DNA of 64,000 nucleotides from Siphonodentalium dalli (GCA_032622095.1 CP136068.1:159733465-159797464), one strand, 5' to 3'. Counted from the stretch's first letter, positions 24,427 through 36,700 are shown. The notes: generated by a model from the letters alone, not told the origin. Made by a program: numbers and translations.

Positions 24427-24465
<39 letters not shown>
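23851..24465 (+). pseudogene. L2/CR1-like LINE 3' end, frameshifted
   Basis: The translation starts SRLDYSNALFVGSLQEQL with LQHLLNSAARIV. It then moves to a second frame (24012-24263) with SSAPAYMSDLI and HAAPSVLE. It returns to the first frame with WNSVPLDIRRLHSLDIFKQR and LKTHLF. This is the conserved end of ORF2 in L2/CR1-type LINEs. The 3' end GCGCTATATAAATGC is followed by an (ATT)n tract at about 24426-24462, a typical tail. The copy is 5'-truncated and has two compensating frameshifts. Confidence 0.88.
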
Positions 24466-24466
<1 letters not shown>

Positions 24467-25464
24467 CAAATATAGAAAATAAATGTATCCCTTGTTTCAT
24501 CCCTATACTACACGCAAAGGAGCAATATGTATTACTTACGCATATAGCACATGATTTAATACCATCGTACATACTTATTTTTATATTGTGTACTTAGCCC
24601 TCGAATTTGGTTTGGAATACGTATCAATAGCAAGCCCTCTCGCCAGACCGTGTCGAATGTTTTTTTGGGGTCGGTGAATGCACAATACAGATTCTTACTC
24701 CGAGTGAGGTAAACTTCGATAATATGTACATGATCTCCAACGAGTTATGTTTGGATATAAGATGTTATGAAACGAGTTTGATAAATTTGATTCACAACGA
24801 GTCGTAGACGAGTTGTGAATCAAATTTATCAAAACTAGAGCTTTACGCCTTTATGCCTTTTTAACAAAACAAAATCCTATAAAGAAGCTTATGAATGCAT
24901 GACGATTCACAACAGCATACTAAAGTATTACGCACTCCGGGTTTTGCGACGGAAAATATAGTCCCCAAATTTGCCTCTTTGCTTTTGTGTCTATTTTTTC
25001 GTAAGCGCAACGAAGTTGGACAAGAATTTTACTTATTGAACAAATCAATCATTTTACATTGTCCATTTTTGGTGTCATGAGCGGCTTTTCAAAATAGTAT
25101 TAATCCGCCTAATCAATGTAAACTATTATTTTTTTGGCGCGCTGCCAAGTTGCGGCAAGCACGCGCTAATTCGTCACTAGTGACATATTCACTATGTGAT
25201 ATATGGAAATATGTAATGGCTTTTTGAAGGATATAATATGGGTTTCATGTGATATAGATATGTTATCAATGGTTGGGTGTTTCTTCCTATAACCACTCGG
25301 GTAGTCTGTAGTAACAGCTTGATTATCTAAACAGAATTTCAACCTGTAATTTAACATCCTAGTGAATACTTTGCTTATTATTAAACAACTAAGAAGGTTT
25401 GTACCCCGATATGAATATGCTTTGAATGGGCCTCCTTTCTGTCTATATATCGGGAAAATCTTCC
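24466..25464. other. Non-coding stretch with a short perfect hairpin
   Basis: A perfect 22-bp inverted repeat lies at 24777-24798 and 24812-24833 (TTTGATAAATTTGATTCACA arm) with a 13-nt loop GAGTCGTAGACGA. No gene is apparent. Confidence 0.6.
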
Positions 25465-25660
25465 CATCAATAAATATTTGTTATATACACAATGTGTTTG
25501 TATCGATTCATGTATCGCGGCGAGGCTAGTTTTCGTGGCCATATAGCGACGAGGTGACCTTGGTCGCCAAGTCGCTATATGGCCACGAAAACTAGCCGAG
25601 TCGCGATACATGAATCGCTACAAACACATTGTGCATATAACACATTTATCTACCATTGGT
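25465..25660. repeat. ~195-bp palindrome, ~80-bp arms
   Basis: The strongest arms are about 25480-25550 and 25570-25642, for example GGCTAGTTTTCGTGGCCATA mirrored by TATGGCCACGAAAACTAGCC. The loop region is GACGAGGTGACCTTGGTCG. The match weakens outward to 25465 and 25660. Open frames on both strands here reflect the palindrome. Confidence 0.85.
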
Positions 25661-26213
25661 GTGACAGAATCAACCGCACAAATGTGACAACCTCCAGAAT
25701 CTCCGACATGAATATTTTATTGGCAGTGTTCTCTTCACTCTCACCGACATTTATCGTTGTTATTTTAGTCCGATGCCGCAAATGATTTCAGCCGAATTCC
25801 ATTGATCTGCTCTACGATACATGTGTGTACATTTCAGCCGCCATTGACTGGCTGTCGTCAATACGACGAATGCGTACTATGCCGTATATGAATTGAGTTC
25901 AACCGTCGTGTGTGGTGTATACATGTAATACCGATATATCTCCCCAACAGAAAATATGGAATGTTTTTCTAATCGTGTATTGTAGTCGCTTGCGCAGTTT
26001 ATAATGACACTCGGTGGATGTTTTGGAAGCAATTATATATATATATTGGTTTCCGATACATGTTCCAATATGCTTTACACAAGTATAATGTATCAGCGAG
26101 AAAATAACCAATAACGAGTCAAGTTAAGGTGTTGTACGCATTTTAGTTTCAAGGTCAATAACAGCCGGTGCATGACGAAGCAGCCTGTGTTATAGTATAC
26201 TCACGACCAGCCC
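25661..26213. other. No recognisable feature
   Basis: No gene, RNA gene or element recognised. A short (TA)n run lies at 26034-26045. Confidence 0.35.
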
Positions 26214-26500
26214 ACTGAACAGGCGTGTATTGGTGACGTTCTGTGAACAGGCGTATATTGGTGACGTTCTGTGAACAGGCGTGCATTGGTGACGTTCTGT
26301 GAACAGGCGTGTATTGGTGACGTTATGTGAACAGGTGTGTATTGGTGACGTTATGTGAACAGGCGTGTATCGGTGACGTTCTGTGAACAGGCGTATATTG
26401 GTGACGTTCTGTGAACAGGCGTGTATTGTTGACTTTCTGTGAACAGGCGTGTATTCGTGACGTTCTGTGAACAGGCGTGTATTCGTGACGTTCTGGACGA
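26214..26500. repeat. 28-bp minisatellite
   Basis: About ten copies of GGCGTGTATTGGTGACGTTC plus TGTGAACA, with single-base variants (GTATATT, GTTATGTG, ATTCGTG). No coding meaning. Confidence 0.95.
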
Positions 26501-26944
26501 GGTTACAAAACCAAGGGATATCGTACTTAAAACGTTTGGATAAATTCGCGTATTATGTGTTGATGATGGCCAGACACTCATAGGCATAATATAACGTATG
26601 CATATGTGAACACAGCTGAATCAAGCCTTAACTGATGTGCGGATGTTTTGTTTGCCTGGGAGCACACACTATAAGCCTGGGTTACACACACCTGATACGT
26701 TGTTTATTCGATTTTCAACATTCAAATAATGACTGTGTTGGAATAAAAACTCGTCTAGATGCAACCATGGTCATCCAGACATAATAGTTAAAACAACTGA
26801 ACTACCACCGACACGTGTTGCCTGAAACTATATTTCACACATGTGGCACAAACAATATATGTTATACAACGTGTGTTGCATAATAAACCAAATTAAGTGT
26901 GTATTGCTTCTGAATCTAGCATAGGCTAAGCAAACGGATGATTA

Positions 26945-27085
26945 TAACGATACAAGTATAGACTAGTGTGTTCTGCTTCTAGTTATAGTCTGACTAGTGT
27001 GTTCTGCTTTTAGTTATAGTCTGACTAGTGTGTCCTGCTTCTAGTTATAGTCTGACTATTGTGTCCTGCTTCTAGTTATAAGACA
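26945..27085. repeat. 31-bp minisatellite
   Basis: Four to five copies of a 31-bp unit containing TCTGACTAGTGTGTTCTGCT and TCTAGTTATAG. It runs directly into the next repeat. Confidence 0.85.
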
Positions 27086-27430
27086 GACTAATCGGGAGGA
27101 CCATTCTACCGAGAAAACTAAATTCGGACTAGCGCGTTCTTCTATTTCTAAGATAGACTAACCGCGGTACAATTCTACTGAGACAATTCAATTCTGACCA
27201 GTGTGTTTCATAACATTATACGATAGACTAACCGTGGTACGATTCTAGAGAGGCAATTAAATTCTGACTAGTGTGTTTCATAACATTATACAATAGACTG
27301 ACCGTGGTACGATTCTAGAGAGGCAATTAATTTCTGACCAGTGGGTTCCTTATACTTATAAGATAGACCAACCGTGGTACGATTCTACCGCAATAACTGC
27401 ATACGGACCGATAATTATACGATATACTAT
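27086..27430. repeat. ~70-bp tandem repeat
   Basis: About five diverged copies of a 70-bp unit with GATAGACTAACCGTGGTACG, ATTCTAGAGAGGCAATTAA and TTCTGACxAGTGTGTT. The TCTGACTAGTGTGTT part is shared with the neighbouring 31-bp unit, so one array probably arose from the other. Confidence 0.85.
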
Positions 27431-27811
27431 ACACTTATATCGATATAATTACATTGTATCTAGTGTGTCCTTTATGCTTATACAATATGGAATATCGAAC
27501 CAAGTAACAATCGCCATATTTGATCCTTTTCAATCCGAGAAGGTTGTTCATATATCTGTTTGTATTGGATATACTATGTTGCGTATACGGATAAGACATA
27601 TCCGAATGTTGTGTGGGTTTCTGAATGATTGATATCCGTTTGTAACTCGACGTCAAGGCGATTTTGATATTCGGTTTGGACAAATTGTGTTTCAATGACA
27701 ATATCCAAATACGGGAACAAAACTGCATAACGCAACATAACAAGACTACCCTTAGTAATACACACATGTGAACGAATATACGAAGAAGGGTTCTCACTAA
27801 CATTCATAAAC

Positions 27812-28096
27812 ATGTGTTGGTCACGTGCGTGCGACCTGTTCAAATCATACATACTGTATGGTTTGCTGCTGTATGTACCTGGTGTTTGCGCGCATCCCTT
27901 CCGGTCCGGGGCGCCGGGTTATCTATCTGAAGTGAAGGTTGCAAACATTCTGAGATGTGAGATGATGTGCACTAGACATATTGATTGCACAGCGTCCGGA
28001 TACAACGTACGAACGAGAGCGTGTGTCTTCTTGAATCAAGCAACGCCCACGGATATAACAGCTCCAGGGGAATGGAGAGTAAAATACGTCACCAAG
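27812..28096 (+). CDS. Exon 1: signal peptide and PAN/Apple-like domain
   Basis: Ninety-five codons from the first ATG of the frame to the donor AAG|GTAACA (phase 0). Residues 1-27 form a likely signal peptide: a short N-terminal part with K11, the hydrophobic core YILYGLLLYV, then PGVCA with cleavage probable after A27. The mature part reads HPFRSGAPG and then a domain of about 60 residues with Cys49, Cys53, Cys59 and Cys71. The segments CEMMCTRHIDC and YNVRTRACVF followed by GEWRVKYV have the C-x3-C-x5-C spacing and ending of PAN/Apple-like modules, which bind proteins or sugars. It has fewer cysteines than a full six-Cys Apple domain. The promoter was not identified. The upstream 800 bp are minisatellites and unremarkable AT-rich sequence. 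Confidence 0.75.
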
Positions 28097-29084
28097 GTAA
28101 CATCACTCATATCCAAGTCAATTCCATTATATTCATTCCATTTACTAATCAAGTACGCAATTGTAACAATTTAAAACACAATATAAGTAGACACGTTTAG
28201 TGTGTCATGGTAACTTATATACGTTGATACACAAACGCCAACATCCGGAAAAAAAACTATGTGGTACATAACGTGCGTAAATAGTGTGACATAACCAAAC
28301 ACATGTCTTAAAAAGGCACTCGTAATTAATGTGAGTTACTAATTCAGTGTATCCACCTCCTACCCCTCTCTACTATACATATAAAGCCCATCAGATAAGC
28401 CACGCCTCTATCCGTCTACTAGACAGATAAAGCATGCTCTACTATACAACTAAACTTAAAATATGCAAGGAAGAAAGGTTACCAGAACTTGGGACAGTTA
28501 ACCTCCAGCAGTTCGCGAATGACGTCACTGGATTGTAACAACGTTATGGAGCATCATTATAACGGACATGCTTGTTTCCGTTGTTAGCGACAGCGTCCTT
28601 AGAAACGTCAACATCCACAACGTATTTTCGTGCAATCGGTGGTGACACCTTTCTAAAGATCACACAATGCGCCCCAAAACGCACTTTTAAAAATATAATT
28701 GTTCAATGTTCAGTTGGTGAAGTCTATAACTTGATTAAGCAATTGGCAGTTTGTTACTATAAAGTGTACGATATTCTTCCGTGAACTGGTGCATTTGCAA
28801 TGCAGATCTTGGTGCTACTGCTAGTGCTACTGCTAAAGTTCAGAGTTTCAATTCATTAATAAGTTTCAACCACAAACATCCAAATTCACATGACTGCTAT
28901 ACTTGTACAATTTTCGTGGAGAAGTCGCATGAATACAAACCTGTTTCATAATTAATTAGCCTCTACTATACAGATAAAGTCGCTAAGTAGGTCATCGCTT
29001 CTCTATAAGGAACCTGTGAATTGTACGATGTATTTTGACAAAAACTGCGGCAAAATACATTTAAATTTGTTCGGTGGATAAACA

Positions 29085-29231
29085 GAACATCTGCATATTG
29101 TAGCTGAATAGAGAATTTATTTTTGCTCGTATGTGGGCATCTATTTGGCTCGCATAGAGGCTCGCCAAATAGATGCCCACATACGAGCTAAAATAAATTC
29201 TTTATTCAGCTACACTATGCGGATATGCTCT
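29085..29231. repeat. ~147-bp palindrome, ~65-bp arms
   Basis: Left arm (GTAGCTGAATAGAGAATTTA and CTCGTATGTGGGCATCTATT) and right arm (AATAGATGCCCACATACGAG and TTCTTTATTCAGCTAC) are near-perfect reverse complements. The loop contains GGCTCGCATAGAGGCTCGCC, itself partly symmetric. No coding content. Confidence 0.88.
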
Positions 29232-30346
29232 ATGCATACCCCAAAACAGTTAGTATCTGGTCGTTGCAATTTGATTGGCATGGGTATATTTATCAGATGA
29301 GTGTCACGGGACAGATACCGTTGACCATATACTAATTAAAGGGCCACTAGTTAACAATTTTATTTATATACTTCAGCGGTTGAACCATGGTCGCTGGACA
29401 TCGGTATGTATGGTGAATTGACACGGAGAGTACCTTTGTATCCGACGCCATTGACCATAAATGGGAACATACAGATTATATTATCATAATTAGCCATAAA
29501 GAGGGTTATTTTTCAGCTTGTAGGACAATTGGTACACATGGCTATATAATTGGATATGTGCCTTTGATATAAGATGACGTAATGGGGAACTAATACATTA
29601 TATTAACATAGATTGTGAACGAACAACGTTTATTAGAAGCTCAGCAGATATGTGGGGAAATTGGCACACCGATGAAATTTGACATGTCGTGGAATATCGT
29701 GGGATACCATTGAACCCAGATGACTTACAGATGCACAAATAATTAGCAGTCAAGAGCGTTTATTATAATATTAAAATACATAATTATGAAACTGTATCCG
29801 GATAGTATCATGCAGTGTGTGATGTATATCTCTTGTAATAATTAATTTAAATGACTGGAAGGCGGAACTGATAATTTACTCATTATTTACCCGAGCAACA
29901 CCGTGATCCAGCTAATTTACTATAATTTAGGCAATTACCACTAGTTTTGTCCATCAGAATAAATACAATATGTTTTGCAGACATCTGAATAAACTGTCCC
30001 GGATATAGTTATTGTTTAACCCAACGTTAGTGGTAATAGACCCCCCAACATTAGCTTATTTTACCAAATTAGTATTCAATTATTCACCCAATGTTGGGTA
30101 AAAAAAACCGCCCAAACGCAGAATGGAAATTTCTACTGGGTACATTGTAACCCCGCGTTGAGTAAAACATTGCCCAACATTGAGTAAAATTGGCCCAAAT
30201 TGGGTAGCATATGTTTTATCCAACACAGCATTTACTGAACCCATGCGTGATTTATAGTGTATTGTTTATTGTCCAGCCCAAATACATACATTAGTGTAAT
30301 TCAACATAATACCTATTGATATGCGGAGTGCACAGTATGGGAATGC

Positions 30347-30843
30347 TGGACGTTTCGGCACCTGGACATTTCGGCACCCGCGTTTGTGGTTCGGCACCTG
30401 GACGTTTCGGCACACGATTGTTCCGCATTTCGGACGTTTCGGCACCTGATAATTTTTTGGACCAATGAAACTACCGGTGATGAATAGAAATGAATTATTT
30501 ATTTCAATAAAATGTTATAATGGAACACATGATACCGATGTTGGTGAACATACATGTAACTATCACAAATAACACACACTACGATACGATAAGCTCCGGT
30601 TTATCTGTCAGTGTAGGTAGAGTACAATTTAACAACATAAGACACGACTACATCTAAAATATATTCGACTTCATAGTAATCATGTGTAAATAACAAATAA
30701 GCCATGTGCCGAAACGTCTTCGATCAAGTGCCGAAACGTCCAAGTGCTTGGGCCTAAACAACCAAGTGCCGAAACCCCAGGTACCGAAACGTCCATACAA
30801 CCAGGTGCCGAAACGTCGAGGTGCCGAAACGTCCTGCACCCAC
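30347..30843. mobile_element. ~500-bp element with TTTCGGCACC terminal repeats
   Basis: The left end (30347-30450) has several direct copies of GGACGTTTCGGCACCTG spaced 10-20 bp. The right end (30700-30843) has the same motif in reverse complement (CAGGTGCCGAAACGTC). The middle is AT-rich with no protein. This is a MITE-like or foldback architecture with subterminal repeats, the kind of array a transposase or host protein could bind. The target duplication is not clear. Confidence 0.75.
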
Positions 30844-31531
30844 ATTATGGATATTTCATTTTATCTCACGAGAATATATCTGGTTGCTTGACATTCGCTA
30901 TTATCGATAATGTCGTCCACGAAACGATAGTGTGCCTTCTAATTTTAGCACATCCACTATCGTTTGGAGAATCAAGAAATCTATTGTTAGCATGCCCACT
31001 ATTCCGGGGAGGTAATTTGAAAGTCATCTCAGCCTCAACATTTTATTGTCCGAGATGTCTTTGTAGTCGACAACTAGAGCACAATAAATGATCGCGTCAG
31101 AAATTTGTTTGTGTTATATGTGTTGTTTTCTCAATTGTTGGTGACGATTTATCATGTTTTCCTCACCGTTGTTCACAATATTGCTTCGATATTTGTGTCA
31201 AGTTCCTACGTTCGCACTACAGTGTTTCTAAACGAAATCTTCAGTTTGTTTTCGGTAAAAAAGTATGGTTTTTATTTGTCGTCATTGTTTAACTATGCTC
31301 CCTGCTTTCCATTGCTTTCGAAATAAGTCGAAATGGTAACAATAACTCATAAAATAGAAGATTTAAGATTTGCAAAGATAGAAGCCGGACAATTTATTGA
31401 AGCGAACTTGACCATGCAGCAAAAAATAAACTGACAACACAATTCACACTGGAAATCCTAACATATGTCTACGATGAAAAGGACACACATTAAATAGGGA
31501 TCTGAGACGGCACGAAGAACGTTCGATAAAT

Positions 31532-31656
31532 TATAATAAATATTCCACGGCTTGGAGGTGACTATGCCAACATAGTGGTACTCCGGCTCGGGTACTGTTC
31601 CTTCCCTTGGACCACTATTTTGGCAGAGTCACCTCCAAGCCGTGCTATATTTATAT
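31532..31656. repeat. ~125-bp hairpin palindrome
   Basis: Arms about 31532-31584 and 31608-31656: CACGGCTTGGAGGTGACT is mirrored by AGTCACCTCCAAGCCGTG, and ACATAGTGG by CCACTATTT with mismatches. The loop is GC-rich (CTCCGGCTCGGG). Confidence 0.8.
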
Positions 31657-32135
31657 AGCGGTACTTCCCCAAATGTGTGAAACCTATGATTAAATTACAA
31701 TTACTAAATACGAATGCTACATTTGTGTAACTGGCACGCACTGTTCACCACATATCTGTTAACTGGTAGTCATTATTCATGGGTTAGGGGTGACACCATC
31801 AAATATGTTGATCCCGCTATATCAACTGTTATTTGTGATTCAAGGGGTAGGGTTACACCCGATCCGGTTTCGAGGAACACAGAAGATAATACATAAATTT
31901 AAAACATGAAGATAGATTGTTCATGTTTTCATCCGTCAAAAAAATCCCACGTTGTGTAGACATAAGTTGAGGTTCAAATAAAATTACATTCGTCATTTGG
32001 GAGACGGGTGGTGATATCGCTTTCTGCGTAACACATATTCACAAAACCCGATGCATGTTCTCATATCGACATGACATCTGGCTGGATCCTTACATATATG
32101 TAATTACATGCACATGTTATGTTGATCTCTTGCAG

Positions 32136-32205
32136 CCGAAAGACCCAACATGTAGCAATGGACATATAAGCCTTCCGGGAAAAGAAGATTCAACATCATG
32201 TTTAA
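32136..32205 (+). CDS. Exon 2: linker between PAN and EGF domains
   Basis: Seventy bases between acceptor CTCTTGCAG and donor TTTAA|GTACGT. Read in phase 0 they give PKDPTCSNGHISLPGKEDST and then SCL. The last base A starts a codon completed by AT of the next exon, giving Asn. The length (69+1) converts phase 0 after exon 1 to the phase 1 needed by every EGF exon, which is the main reason to accept it. It encodes a short hydrophilic linker with two cysteines. No domain is recognised. Confidence 0.65.
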
Positions 32206-33313
32206 GTACGTATATCATTGTCGTGTACATATAATAGAGATATCTCGCAAACTCACGGTTACCAGTTATGACTACGTGTAGCTATTTGTTTCGACTATCC
32301 GTCCGACCAAAAGCTAAAACATCGTCGTTGTGCACACATACATGTAACTATACACCCCCACCACCCCACAACTTTTGACAAACTGTTTAACAGTTGGAAA
32401 TTTCATGCCTGACACAACATGAGTTGGACAGGATAAAGCACGCCAGCATTTTCTAAGTATCTAGAGTCAGCATATGAATATGTTGTGTGTTTATCGAGGT
32501 CGATCTCTGGAATTTGATAAAGATTTTGAAGCATCGCGTCAGTCTAATTTTACGCCTGAACACTGTGTTTGATTTAGGCTTTGAACGGGTTCACTTTTAT
32601 CACAGTATTGCGGTCACACTAAGATGATCAATGGATATGCATGTACATTATGTCCATATCTGGACACCATATTTTGTGGAAATAATTAACAATGTGATTT
32701 GAATTTAATATGATCATACGCTGGCGCAATAACGAACCAAAGCTCAACCATTCATGGGGGTAGCTGTGGCTTTTAATGATTTTTGTATATATAAATTAGT
32801 TTATAGATTCCCTGGTATTCCCACCAAATAAGATTCACATGAAGCATATGTTTCCTGGTGTAAGTATGATCATGCCATACTACTGTGCCAACGACATAGG
32901 GTGGCAACCTTCACCTGCTGCTCTCACTTGGGCATTGCTGAATGGTCCTCGTTGAATGCGCTAGTGAACACGATAAAACTGTTATTAAAACGGCGATAGC
33001 AACAGCTTCAGTTTAACAAAAAAATGCTCAGCATTCGTATTTGTTTTACGATCAATATACTATGCCAAGGTTGTTATCCAGATCGAACAATTAGGATACA
33101 TAATTAAGTATTGAGAGAACTTGATATTAATTATTGAAATAAGTATTGAAGTGGACATATTTATTTATTTAATTTGTTTTTCTTTGCATAGTAAAGAGCG
33201 AAATATCTTTCTGTCATTTTCTTTGTGGAATATACACCTATTTTGTGCAATTTTTGATTTTAGTGAATTTCGTTCTCAAATTTACCTAAAGAGCGTCCCA
33301 GTACTAGCTATAG

Positions 33314-33365
<52 letters not shown>

Positions 33366-36155
33366 CCATCATCGACACTGATGTCTACAATAAAGAGCGT
33401 TTACTAGTGTTATAAGTTATGTGTGAATCATAAGCCTTTTCGGTTATTTTATGCCGATAGGCCTATATTTAGCGTTTAATTAATAATGTATTTAAAAGTA
33501 GTTAATAAACTAGAGTGCATTGAATACATTATTTAATTACATATGATATCGCCAGCCCATTTATATCTGTATAGTGGTAGGTCCTACCCATAATAACGAG
33601 CGTTTAATCAGTGGGGAATATACATGTAAGTGTGTGCTATGTAAACTAAACAACTGATTTCTACAATAAAGGGCTTTCAAGGCTGGACAAATAAAATATA
33701 TGTAAAGTCACGAATTATTAAATTTGGTTTATTGTATCTATATTAATACAAAGTTTTTTTTAAAGCATTTTTATGATATAGAGAAAGTCTATTCTCCCGC
33801 TAGCGTCAAAATAAGAGCGTAATAGCCTTCCCTATCTATATGGTTCCTATCCTAGTTCAACATTGATTAACAGTTCAAAACTACACGACAAGTAGGACGT
33901 TCAATTACGCTATATAGTCTAATTGATTTTCTGAAATGTGTAACACTGATCGGTGTGACTTTAATATGCAAATACATGTAGAAAGCAAGTTATAATTTAT
34001 TGTTTCATTAAACTGCTTCTTACTACAAGTTCCCACACCATGGAACAAACCGCTCTTTATTATAAATGTCAGTTTTGTATTCCAGTGAGTCTAATTTTAA
34101 ATACACGAACGCTCTTTAAAATATTGTGATTCTATTGCATTTGCACAACATACACGTCGCATATTATATTTAATGTTAGCAAATAGTTTTACCAAATATA
34201 TCTTCATATACCATGCTTCAACGCGCAGACAAACATTAAAAACAAACTAATAGATGGGCTGATCTTTCGATCGTCATACCGTACCAAGGGGAGAAACTCT
34301 ATCTTGCATGTTTGAAAGTTGGCACAGTTGTGTGGCAAGATCCTACTTACAGCATGTTTCATGAGGTGATTGTCGGTAGTTACACCCCGTGCACAACGGT
34401 TCGTCGAACGAATGGACCCCAATCGTAATTTCGAGTATAAATTAGGCCAATCGTACTTCCGATTAGTCTTGATTGACAGTTAGACTATGCATGGAATAAA
34501 CTACCAACATCAAAGTTAACAAAGTTATAACTTATCAAGAAGAAAAAGGGTACATTTTTCACTGAATTTAAGCAATATATATCTTGAAGCTGTGCGAGCG
34601 CTGCAGCTGAGATAATATATGGAACAGAATTTCATAGTCGTTCATTTCATTCATAGGGTGTCACCGTGTCGATTTCAACGAAGATCGACGAACAACGTCA
34701 TCGTGTAACTTTCCCCATTGACTGAGTTCGCCTGAACCTGCATGAATTTATATTCTGCTGTGTTCATAATTATGTGTTTCACTTCGATTCCAGAAAATAA
34801 AATGATATTTATGGATTATGACATGCATATATGTACTATATAGTCTTATGATAACAATTAATTCCAAAAAGATATATGTTATTTCGTACATTAAGGGCAT
34901 ACCTTCGCACAGTAGATCGGTAAATTTGTGATGTAACTCTTATTATATTTCACATGGTGTGCAGACTGTCGCTAATTATTGTCTTATTTTCTCAATAAAA
35001 GGTAAATTACCCGTTACTACCGCTACGAATGAACTTACATTGTAATTCAAAATTCAGAATTCTCATTTGTAATACCAGTAATCGAAAGACACAGTAACAA
35101 GATTTTCTGATTACGACATTAAAACTTTAAGCCCATCGATCTACTGTGCGATAAAAGTGGTCGCACAAATTCAAAACAGCAGCGTCGCATTATATAATAA
35201 TTGGTGACGTCACAAAATCAGATACAATTTATATACGTCAGACTGTGGTTCGTTATTACATGTATTAACGTATGTATACACGTATTAACGTAAGTGATTA
35301 TATATATGGGACGTTCTTTACTGTGATCGTACCTTGGGTACAAAGAAGCAAACTATTCGTTTGAAACTAATTAATATTATGTCTAGTCAAAATCTTGCAG
35401 AAAATATGTCAACATAAAATTTATTAATTAAGTTTAGTTTTCGTTGGAAAAAGTTTGGTACCAGTGTTGAACCATTGAATTAATGCAAATCTGTACAATT
35501 GTGCGTACATGTAAATCGGCCGTTGTGTTCTCTGTCAATGTGATTGGAATTGTTTTACAATGTCAGCTTATTAATACATTTTCTAGAAGAGATAATGTTT
35601 TAGTGCTAACTTATCAGTATTAATTACTTATTTAATTTCACAATATATTTTTAAGGTGACACAAGGAACTTGCATCGGGTAAATTTGCAAACCACATAAC
35701 AGTCAATAAGAAGCAAAACGGAGATTATACACATTTTATATCATAATCATTATTGCAATTCCCCGACATTTACATTTCGCGTGTTGAAAGTAGTATTACA
35801 TAAATACACCTTTACTCTGGTATGTGCCTGTCAACACACATAGTTTTAATCTCAATATGATTTTCAAAATATGGTTCAATGCTTTGACAAATTAGAATGT
35901 TTACCGCCAGGTTGACTACTATTTGGTGACCTACTGGAATAGTTTGATTGCTATCGGTAATGTTCACAAATTCACAGTTATACTGACATGCGAAACTTCA
36001 TTATTGGAGAGCAATTGATACTGAAAATAAGAACAAGACCAATCTAGTTACCATGTAATTGTTAATGATAACTGTTAGTTGATAAATTAATTTTGTACAT
36101 ATATGAACCCAATTAGATGGCATTGGTTCCTTTAACTATTCGTGCATATATACAG
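32206..36155 (+). other. Intron 2, 3.9 kb
   Basis: No exon recognised inside. A (TA)n run is at 33316-33361. Motifs of the type AAAGAGCG and CGCTCTTT recur on both strands between 33190 and 34110. An inverted pair at about 34895-34910 and 35134-35149 (CGCACAGTAGATCG and CGATCTACTGTGCG) marks a possible MITE of about 260 bp. From about 35510 the sequence is homologous to 41890-42450, the upstream flank of the next EGF exon. Confidence 0.55.
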
Positions 36156-36269
36156 ATACAGACGAATGCCTCTCGTCGCCATGCCAAAATGGAGCAACCT
36201 GTCAAGACGCCGTGAACTCCTACAATTGTGGGTGCGCAGCAGGATTCTCGAGCGTCAACTGCGAATCCG
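36156..36269 (+). CDS. Exon 3: calcium-binding EGF domain 1 (A type)
   Basis: A 114-bp exon, phase 1-1, between TATATACAG and the donor G|GTAAGTG. Encodes (N)[15 protein letters not shown], then [15 protein letters not shown] and SSVNCE: six cysteines spaced C-x4-C-x5-C-x8-C-x-C-x8-C as in EGF modules. The T/I-D-E-C start and C-x-D-x4-Y-x-C mark the calcium-binding, Asp-hydroxylated subtype. CLSSPC fits the O-glucosylation consensus (C-x-S-x-P-C) and CQNGATC the O-fucosylation consensus. It is the most diverged of the A-type copies, and its unit lacks the LINE fragment found upstream of the others. The 30-bp minisatellite starts about 30 bp downstream. Confidence 0.92.
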
Positions 36270-36289
36270 GTAAGTGTGGATACAATAAC

Positions 36290-36700
36290 CAAGTTCTCAT
36301 GTTTCCATTAATTTTATTATGATGCCCAGGATCTCTGAAACGATGATTATGGTACCCACCTCTGAATAATTGATAATGGTATCAAGGATCTCTGAAAAGT
36401 TGAATAAAGTTCCCAGGATATCTGAAACGTTCATTAGCATCGTACCCTGTATCTTTGAAACGGTACCCAGGATCTCTGAAACGTTGATTAAGTTACTCAG
36501 TAAAAATGGAACGTTGACTATCGTACCGACGATCTCTAAACGTTGATAATGGTTCCTGGAACGATCGCAACATGTTGAATAAGGTGTCCTGGATATACAC
36601 AGTAGGGTAGGGTGCCCGAGATGTACAGAATGTTGATTAGAGTGCTCTTGATATACACAATGTTAATTAGGATACACGGGATCAACAATACTCCGTCAAC
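36290..36700. repeat. Degenerate 30-bp minisatellite after EGF exon 1
   Basis: Loose tandem copies of about 30 bp with consensus ATCTCTGAAACGTTGATTAG plus GGTACCCAGG. The same minisatellite follows the A-type exons at 43306, 46955 and 49521, so it was carried along by the duplications. Confidence 0.8.

Larger units (their letters stand above)
28097..32135 (+). other. Intron 1, 4.0 kb, repeat-filled
   Basis: Bounded by AAG|GTAACA and CTCTTGCAG|CCG. Besides the palindromes and the TTTCGGCACC element annotated separately, 30025-30235 carries several loose copies of a CCCAAC(A/G)TTGxGTAAAA motif in both orientations. No internal exon could be supported. Confidence 0.6.

Noticed and set aside
25381-25785. 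Frames on opposite strands both reading MATKTS...AIHES
   Set aside because: Direct consequence of the palindrome at 25465-25660.
27435-27852. Minus-strand frames upstream of exon 1
   Set aside because: No recognisable domain. They overlap the start of the PAN gene and lack convincing start or splice features.
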